Positions 4,915 through 9,454 of a stretch of 9,454 nucleotides of DNA are shown piece after piece; position 1 is the first letter of the stretch; each line of letters begins with the position of its first letter. Under the pieces are notes generated by a model. The model did not search any database. It was not told the DNA's origin and saw only the letters and a list, made by a program, of their open reading frames with translations. The DNA is from PVC group bacterium (GTDB taxonomy: Bacteria; GCA-001730085; JADFSZ01), in contig JADFSZ010000054.1 of the NCBI GenBank assembly GCA_022560555.1, forward strand, positions 1 through 9,454. Reading direction: 5' to 3'. The position numbers and the translations under genes are program-made.

Positions 4915-6657
4915 TTGAGGGGCAAATTTTTCGCCAGGAATTTCAAAAAGAATATTAAAGTGACAAAAAAAAGTAAATCAAAACAAGAGGATATTAAGCA
5001 AGACAGCCAATCGTTTGAGCAGAAAGTCAAATGGCTGGAGACGCTCTATCATGTGACACATGAGGTTGTGGGATCTCTCTCCCTGGAAAAATGTTTAAAA
5101 ACAATTGTCCACGAAACAAAAAAAATCCTCAAAATTAAACGAGTGTCGCTTCTCCTGATCGATCAGGAGAAAAAACATTTAAGAATAAAAGTCGCGGCAG
5201 GTATCGATCCCTCTGTTATCCGCAAAACAATTGTCAAAATGGGCGAAGGAATATCCGGATGGGTGGCTTTTCATAAAAAACCCATTTTTGTCGATGATAT
5301 TACCCAAGAAAACCATTTTTCTTCCTCAGGGTTTTCAGGCTACGATACAAAATCTTTTATAAGCGTTCCTCTTATGTTTCAGGAAGAATGTATCGGGGTT
5401 CTGAACGTCAACAACAAAATATCGGGGGAGCCCTTCTATGAAGATGATTTCCTTTTGTTAAAAGCCTTCGCTAATGAAGCCTCCATGGCCATCAAAAATG
5501 CGCGATTATACACGGAACTAAAAGAAGCTAACCAGCGGCTTAAGGAGATGGACGCGTTAAAATCCAATTTTGTCGCGTGCGTGTCCCATGAGCTGAGAAC
5601 ACCCCTCGCGAGCATGCGCTATCTTATCGCCGCTGTTCTTGACGATAAAAAATCCGCCATGCCCGAGGAGCAAAGAGAGTATTGCATGTTGGTCGAAGAA
5701 AACCTGGAGCGCCTGACACGGCTTGTCAACGATATCCTGGATATGTCTAAGATTGAAGCCAAGAAACTCACGCTTGATCGAAGACTTTTATTGATGAGCG
5801 ACATTGTTAAAAATATCAAGATATCGTTTGAAGGTTTAGCCGAGAAAAAGGGGATTACATTAAAGACTCATATGCAAAAACGGAACATATATGCTTATGC
5901 GGACCAGGACAAAATTTCGCAAATATTATATAACCTTTTAAATAATGCCCTCAAATTTACACCGAACAAAGGACGTGTGGATATTAAGCTTCGCTATGAA
6001 ACCCGTGTTAACCAAACGATGATTCGCGTGTCCGTATCGGATACGGGCCCGGGTATTCCCGATGATGAAAAAAAACGTGTTTTTGACCAATTCTATCAAT
6101 ACCAGAAAGGCACATCCGGGACCTCCGGCGGGACAGGATTGGGTTTGACCATCACAAAAGAATTGATTGAGCTCCACGAAGGGATATTGGAAGTCAAAGA
6201 TAATCTTTTCGGCCCCGGCGCGGTTTTTGAATTTGTCATTCCCGCATGTGACTCGACAAAATACCTTAAAGAGTTCCTCCCTCATGAAGTTCGTCACGCT
6301 CCGCCGGCCGGATTTGCCATATCCATGATTATTCTTCGGTTTCAATTTCCCAAAAACGCCGGCTTGAAAGTTAAAGATAAAATCTTACAGGATACTCAAA
6401 ATATCCTGGGGAAATATGCCGAGGCACGGGACATGGTTTTTGAGGAAGACAATAAACTTTTGGGAATCTATTACGGCATTAATCCGGAAAAGGCAAAAAA
6501 GAACAAGATCAAAATAGAAAACAATGTTCAAGCGCTTTTGATGGATTGCCAAAAGAACGGTTCTATCAAATTTCAAATAAAAAGATATTCCTACACCAAA
6601 AATATATCAGCCTTCAAAACCTTTATCACTCAAGTAAACGAAGAGTGGCAATCTTGA
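4915..6657 (+). CDS. Soluble GAF-domain sensor histidine kinase with an extra C-terminal domain
   Basis: This is a predicted cytoplasmic sensor kinase that autophosphorylates and passes phosphate to a receiver, probably the one encoded next. No transmembrane segment is visible. After a lysine-rich start comes a GAF domain (about 55-195), then a helical coiled-coil linker (about 196-218). The HisKA domain has the H-box SHELRTP with phospho-accepting His225, and the HATPase domain has N-box NLLNNALKF (340-348), DTGPGIP (376-382) and GGTGLGL (405-411). The HATPase domain ends near 443. The remaining 135 or so residues are not part of a standard kinase and look like a degenerate GGDEF fold (inference). 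The start is uncertain: TTG at 4915 lies six bases after pilT, and GTG at 4960 is an alternative; neither has a strong ribosome site. The ligand sensed by the GAF domain cannot be inferred. Confidence 0.9.
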   Translation: MRGKFFARNFKKNIKVTKKSKSKQEDIKQDSQSFEQKVKWLETLYHVTHEVVGSLSLEKCLKTIVHETKKILKIKRVSLLLIDQEKKHLRIKVAAGIDPSVIRKTIVKMGEGISGWVAFHKKPIFVDDITQENHFSSSGFSGYDTKSFISVPLMFQEECIGVLNVNNKISGEPFYEDDFLLLKAFANEASMAIKNARLYTELKEANQRLKEMDALKSNFVACVSHELRTPLASMRYLIAAVLDDKKSAMPEEQREYCMLVEENLERLTRLVNDILDMSKIEAKKLTLDRRLLLMSDIVKNIKISFEGLAEKKGITLKTHMQKRNIYAYADQDKISQILYNLLNNALKFTPNKGRVDIKLRYETRVNQTMIRVSVSDTGPGIPDDEKKRVFDQFYQYQKGTSGTSGGTGLGLTITKELIELHEGILEVKDNLFGPGAVFEFVIPACDSTKYLKEFLPHEVRHAPPAGFAISMIILRFQFPKNAGLKVKDKILQDTQNILGKYAEARDMVFEEDNKLLGIYYGINPEKAKKNKIKIENNVQALLMDCQKNGSIKFQIKRYSYTKNISAFKTFITQVNEEWQS

Positions 6658-6675
6658 GGCAAAAGGGAAAATCCC

Positions 6676-7050
6676 ATGCCGAAAAACATATTACTCATTG
6701 AAGATGAAGAGAGTTTCGCGAAAAGCCTAACGATTTTTTTAGAGGGAAAAGGCTATTCTATCAGCTGGATCTCAGACGGGGAAAACGGTCTTAAACACGC
6801 GCAATCGGATTCTCCTGATTTGATTATCCTGGACGTGATGCTTCCCAAGATGGATGGATTTAAGATTTGCCGGTATCTCAAATTTGACGCGCGTTACAAA
6901 AAGATACCTATCTTGATGCTGACGGCCCGCGCGGAAAAATCGGATTTTGCTCTCGGAAAAGATATGGGTGCGGACGCGTATATGATCAAAACGGCAAAAC
7001 CTTCTTTGGTTTTGGAAAAAGTCCGGGAGTTGCTCGGAGAAAATAGCTGA
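6676..7050 (+). CDS. Single-domain response regulator (CheY-like receiver)
   Basis: This is a stand-alone receiver of 124 residues without an output domain, likely phosphorylated by the kinase encoded 18 bases upstream. Conserved positions are the acidic pair Asp10-Glu11, the phospho-acceptor Asp53 in LIILDVMLPKMDG (49-61), Thr83 in MLTARAE and Lys105. The proline that normally follows the lysine is replaced by threonine (KTAKP, 105-109). AGGGA (6664-6668), seven bases before the ATG, supports the start. pilB begins one base after the stop codon, so the two are probably translationally coupled. Its position between kinase and extension motor suggests that it acts on the pilus machinery by protein contact, in the manner of the PilG/PilH receivers. 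This functional link is inference; the partner is unknown. Confidence 0.93.
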   Translation: MPKNILLIEDEESFAKSLTIFLEGKGYSISWISDGENGLKHAQSDSPDLIILDVMLPKMDGFKICRYLKFDARYKKIPILMLTARAEKSDFALGKDMGADAYMIKTAKPSLVLEKVRELLGENS

Positions 7051-7051
7051 T

Positions 7052-8752
7052 ATGAAGACAGCCCGCCATAAAGCTCTGCTCAATTATCTTAAAGATCATA
7101 AAATCCTGCCGGAAGAAAAAATTCAGGAATTGGTCAAAGCGACCGAAATTGAACAAACATCCATGGAAGTCTTGCTGGTCAAAAAAGGGTATTTAACGGA
7201 AGAGACTCTATATTCCATCTTGGCGGATATCAATAAAGTCCCTTATGTTGATTTGGCAAACTATCGCATTGACCGCGATATCCTAGAACTTATTCCCTAT
7301 GAATTAGCCCGCAAACACCATGTCATTCCTTTGTTTAAGATTCAAAACGTTTTAACGGTGGCGATGACGGATCCGGCGGACATTGTTATCATTGATATTT
7401 TGAGAGAACGTACAAGTTGTGATATTGATCCGTGTGTCAGTTCCCCCAAACTAATCTCGAAGGCCATCCAGGAGTACTACCAAAGCCGACAAACGATCAA
7501 TCACCTCATAGGAACGTTAGATAAGGAAATGACCGGTGTGGATCAAATTGTTAAAACGGATGAGACCGAAACCGTTCAACTTGCAGATGAAGCCCCCATT
7601 GTCAAACTTGTGAATATGACCGTGACCCAAGCTGTTCAAGAGGGAGCCAGTGATATCCATTTTGAACCCGATAAAGAATTTTTACGGGTTAGATTCCGTA
7701 TCGGAGGCATTATGCGTGAAGCGGCGACTCCTCCCAAACATCTGCAGTCGCCTATTCTTACGCGTCTTAAAGTTATGTCAGATATGGATATTTCCGAAAC
7801 ACGTGTGCCTCAGGACGGACGCTTTCATATCGAGGTTGATCATCGCCAGATTGATATTCGTGTGTCAAGCGTTCCGACCACGTATGGTGAAAACATAGTT
7901 CTCCGTTTATTAGATGTGAGCGGGGTGATGATAGGATTGGAAGGGTTGGGGTTCCGCAAAAATATTTTGAAAAGATTCGAAAAAGCGATCCGTATGCCTC
8001 ATGGGATTATCCTTGTTACGGGTCCGACAGGATGCGGGAAAACAACAACCCTGTATGCCGCACTACAAACTATCAATTCCAAGGATAAAAATATTGTAAC
8101 CATTGAAGATCCCGTGGAGTACCGTCTCGAGCTTATTCGGCAGATCCAGGTTCATCCTAAAGCCGGGTTGACATTTGCCACAGGATTGCGCTCCATCATG
8201 CGTCAGGACCCGGATATTATTATGGTGGGAGAAATTCGGGACGTGGAAACAGCTCGCCTGGCCATTCAAGCGGCGCTGACGGGGCATTTGGTTTTTTCTA
8301 CCCTCCACACGAATGATGCCCCAAGCGCGGTGATCCGTCTGAAAGACATGGGCATTGAGCCCTTTCTCATCGCGTCCACGGTTCGCAGCATTCTTGGCCA
8401 GCGTCTTGTGAGAAAATTGTGCGAACATTGCAAGGAAGCGTATACCCCCAATCCGGAACTCGTGAACTCTCTGGGGATCACTCCGGGGGACGATCTCGTT
8501 TTTTATAGAGAAAAGGGGTGTGAGTTCTGTCATCAATCCGGATATCAGGGGCGCATCGGATTGTTTGAATTGATGAGTGTCTCCCAGGAAATACAAGATC
8601 TCATTGTTCGAGATACTTCGGCTCAAGACATTAAAAAATGGGCGCAATCGCGCGCCTACGAGGATATCAAACAAGACGGGATACAAAAAGTTTGCCAAGG
8701 GCTCACATCTTTGTCTGAAATCTACCGGGTCACGGAAGAAGAGGCGGTATAA
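7052..8752 (+). CDS. pilB: Type IV pilus assembly (extension) ATPase PilB, GspE family
   Basis: PilB is a hexameric cytoplasmic ATPase that drives pilin polymerisation; GspE of type II secretion is the close relative. The 566-residue protein has an N-terminal MshEN/GspE_N domain (about 1-145), ASDIHFEP (199-206), Walker A GPTGCGKTTTLY (324-335), aspartate box TIEDPVEY (350-357), Walker B with DPDIIMVGEIRD (386-397) and histidine box GHLVFSTLHTN (411-421). A zinc-binding insert is formed by CEHC (457-460) and CEFC (490-493). Walker A has Cys328 where most family members have Ser. GGAGA (7036-7040) lies 11 bases before the ATG, and the start is one base after the receiver stop, suggesting coupling. 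PilT, PilZ and PilC neighbours favour a type IV pilus over type II secretion. MshEN domains bind c-di-GMP in some relatives; I did not establish the full binding motif here. Confidence 0.95.
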   Translation: MKTARHKALLNYLKDHKILPEEKIQELVKATEIEQTSMEVLLVKKGYLTEETLYSILADINKVPYVDLANYRIDRDILELIPYELARKHHVIPLFKIQNVLTVAMTDPADIVIIDILRERTSCDIDPCVSSPKLISKAIQEYYQSRQTINHLIGTLDKEMTGVDQIVKTDETETVQLADEAPIVKLVNMTVTQAVQEGASDIHFEPDKEFLRVRFRIGGIMREAATPPKHLQSPILTRLKVMSDMDISETRVPQDGRFHIEVDHRQIDIRVSSVPTTYGENIVLRLLDVSGVMIGLEGLGFRKNILKRFEKAIRMPHGIILVTGPTGCGKTTTLYAALQTINSKDKNIVTIEDPVEYRLELIRQIQVHPKAGLTFATGLRSIMRQDPDIIMVGEIRDVETARLAIQAALTGHLVFSTLHTNDAPSAVIRLKDMGIEPFLIASTVRSILGQRLVRKLCEHCKEAYTPNPELVNSLGITPGDDLVFYREKGCEFCHQSGYQGRIGLFELMSVSQEIQDLIVRDTSAQDIKKWAQSRAYEDIKQDGIQKVCQGLTSLSEIYRVTEEEAV

Positions 8753-8767
8753 AAAGAGTGAAATTTT

Positions 8768-9205
8768 ATGGTTAAAAATCACGCGAAAAATCGTAACGAA
8801 ACACGGATGCATCCGCGGGTTGATGTGCGGATACCGGTGATCTTCCAGATTGACGAGTCATCAAAATCGAGCATTCACATTGTTGACGAAAGTTTTATTC
8901 ATGGGGAACTTATGGACATCAGTGTCAATGGGGCCGGCTTTTTTATTCCGATTTTTATCCCGAAAGGCATCCGGATTGTGCTGCAAATTCAAGCGGTGCC
9001 TTTTTATAGCGATCGGGAGGGGCCTAACGAATATATCCGGACGACGGCGAAAGTCATATATTCCCGGCTGGATGTTCAAGACACCCAGAGTCCGAGAACA
9101 GAAGAACGATTCATAAGACGGTATCGGACGGGTGTGGAATATCTAAAAATTGATTCTTCGGATCAAAATGCCATTCAGATCTATACAGAAAAAAACAAAA
9201 GTTAA
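8768..9205 (+). CDS. PilZ-domain protein, predicted c-di-GMP receptor
   Basis: PilZ domains bind cyclic di-GMP and pass the signal to partners, including pilus and motility systems. The 145-residue protein shows both halves of the binding signature: the R-X3-R motif RMHPR (13-17) and D-X-S-X2-G in DISVNGAG (50-57), so ligand binding is plausible. Beta-strand-rich sequence continues to RTGVEYLKID (120-129), a typical end of the fold. There is no other domain. The Pseudomonas PilZ founding member lacks c-di-GMP binding, so this protein resembles c-di-GMP-competent PilZ proteins more than that one. The start follows pilB by 15 bases with only a weak purine-rich AAAGAG upstream. pilC begins nine bases after its stop, which places it inside the motor operon between extension ATPase and platform protein. 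Confidence 0.88.
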   Translation: MVKNHAKNRNETRMHPRVDVRIPVIFQIDESSKSSIHIVDESFIHGELMDISVNGAGFFIPIFIPKGIRIVLQIQAVPFYSDREGPNEYIRTTAKVIYSRLDVQDTQSPRTEERFIRRYRTGVEYLKIDSSDQNAIQIYTEKNKS

Positions 9206-9214
9206 CCGGATATT

Positions 9215-9454
9215 ATGCCTGTTTTTGAGTATACAGCACGTGATTCAGACGGCAAGAAAATTGTTGGGATAATTGAAGCGGTCGACCGCCAGCGTGTACT
9301 GTCCTATGTGGATGGATTAGGCTTGCTTCCCATTGATGTGCGCAGCAAAAAAACCCCATTTTGGAAGAAATGGTTAAAGGTTTCGTTCGGACGAGTTAAA
9401 AAGCCCCACCTGGTATTTTTCAGCCGGCAATTGTCGACACTTATTAAAGCCGGG
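9215..9454 (+). CDS. pilC: Type IV pilus inner-membrane platform protein PilC/GspF, 5' part only
   Basis: The reading frame is open from ATG 9215 to the window end, giving the first 80 residues; the gene continues outside. The start MPVFEYTARDSDGKKIVGIIEA and the later block LVFFSRQLSTLIKAG (66-80) are classic features of the PilC/GspF platform family, in which a cytoplasmic helical T2SSF domain follows the (R)QL-TLI-AG motif. The protein sits in the inner membrane and couples PilB and PilT ATPase motion to the pilin rod. The expected two further domains and membrane helices lie beyond the window. It begins nine bases after the PilZ gene with a weak GGAT ribosome site, consistent with operon translation. 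PilC is favoured over GspF because pilT is in the same operon. Confidence 0.9.
   Translation, partial: MPVFEYTARDSDGKKIVGIIEAVDRQRVLSYVDGLGLLPIDVRSKKTPFWKKWLKVSFGRVKKPHLVFFSRQLSTLIKAG

Noticed and set aside
5938-6345. Minus-strand open frame of 135 codons opposite the kinase
   Set aside because: Antisense to the conserved HATPase motifs; no protein-like features of its own.
6665-6675. GGGA/TCCC mini hairpin over the receiver's ribosome site
   Set aside because: A four-pair stem with a three-base loop is common by chance; no further support.
8063-8812. Minus-strand open frame of 249 codons opposite pilB
   Set aside because: It lies antisense to strongly conserved PilB motifs (Walker A, Walker B, zinc cysteines) and has no recognisable domain or ribosome site, so it is a shadow frame.

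Overview
The window looks like a bacterial chromosome segment of moderate GC content. It joins a ParABS chromosome-segregation locus to the front part of a type IV pilus (or type II secretion-like) motor operon. Every recognisable gene lies on the + strand. The gene set is PilT, a soluble histidine kinase, a lone receiver, PilB, PilZ and PilC, with a WbpD-type acetyltransferase nearby. Together with the general style of the proteins, this would fit a Gram-negative candidate-phylum bacterium such as Omnitrophota or a relative. That placement is an impression from protein style only, with low confidence, and nothing in the window proves it.

Region 1 (1-1217) holds no gene. It carries six perfect copies of the 16-bp parS palindrome TGTTTCACGTGAAACA at intervals of about 160-220 bp, which makes it a compact centromere array. 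The last copy sits inside a 42-bp perfect palindrome. It is followed by a near-ideal sigma70 promoter (TTGACA, 16 bp, TATAAT) that drives parA.

Region 2 (1218-3010) is parA-parB. ParA has an unusual C-terminal tail of about 40 residues containing KKALSRG, which echoes the KKALGRG motif at the N-terminus of ParB, the segment that in known systems stimulates ParA ATPase. ParB should start at the ATG at 2126 (GGAGG five bases upstream), not at the in-frame GTG at 2114.

Region 3 (3011-9454) begins with a 213-bp gap containing a promoter. A tight run of seven genes follows, with gaps of 1-32 bp: a WbpD-like N-acetyltransferase, pilT, a GAF-histidine kinase, a single-domain response regulator, pilB, a PilZ-domain protein and the start of pilC (cut by the window edge). 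The retraction motor (PilT), extension motor (PilB), a phosphorelay and a predicted c-di-GMP receptor are therefore probably made from one transcript. This suggests that pilus extension and retraction are controlled by a cytoplasmic sensory pathway. The kinase has an extra C-terminal domain of about 130 residues that looks like a degenerate GGDEF fold.

The points most worth following up are the dense parS array, the ParB-like motif in the ParA tail, and the kinase C-terminal domain inside the pilus motor operon.
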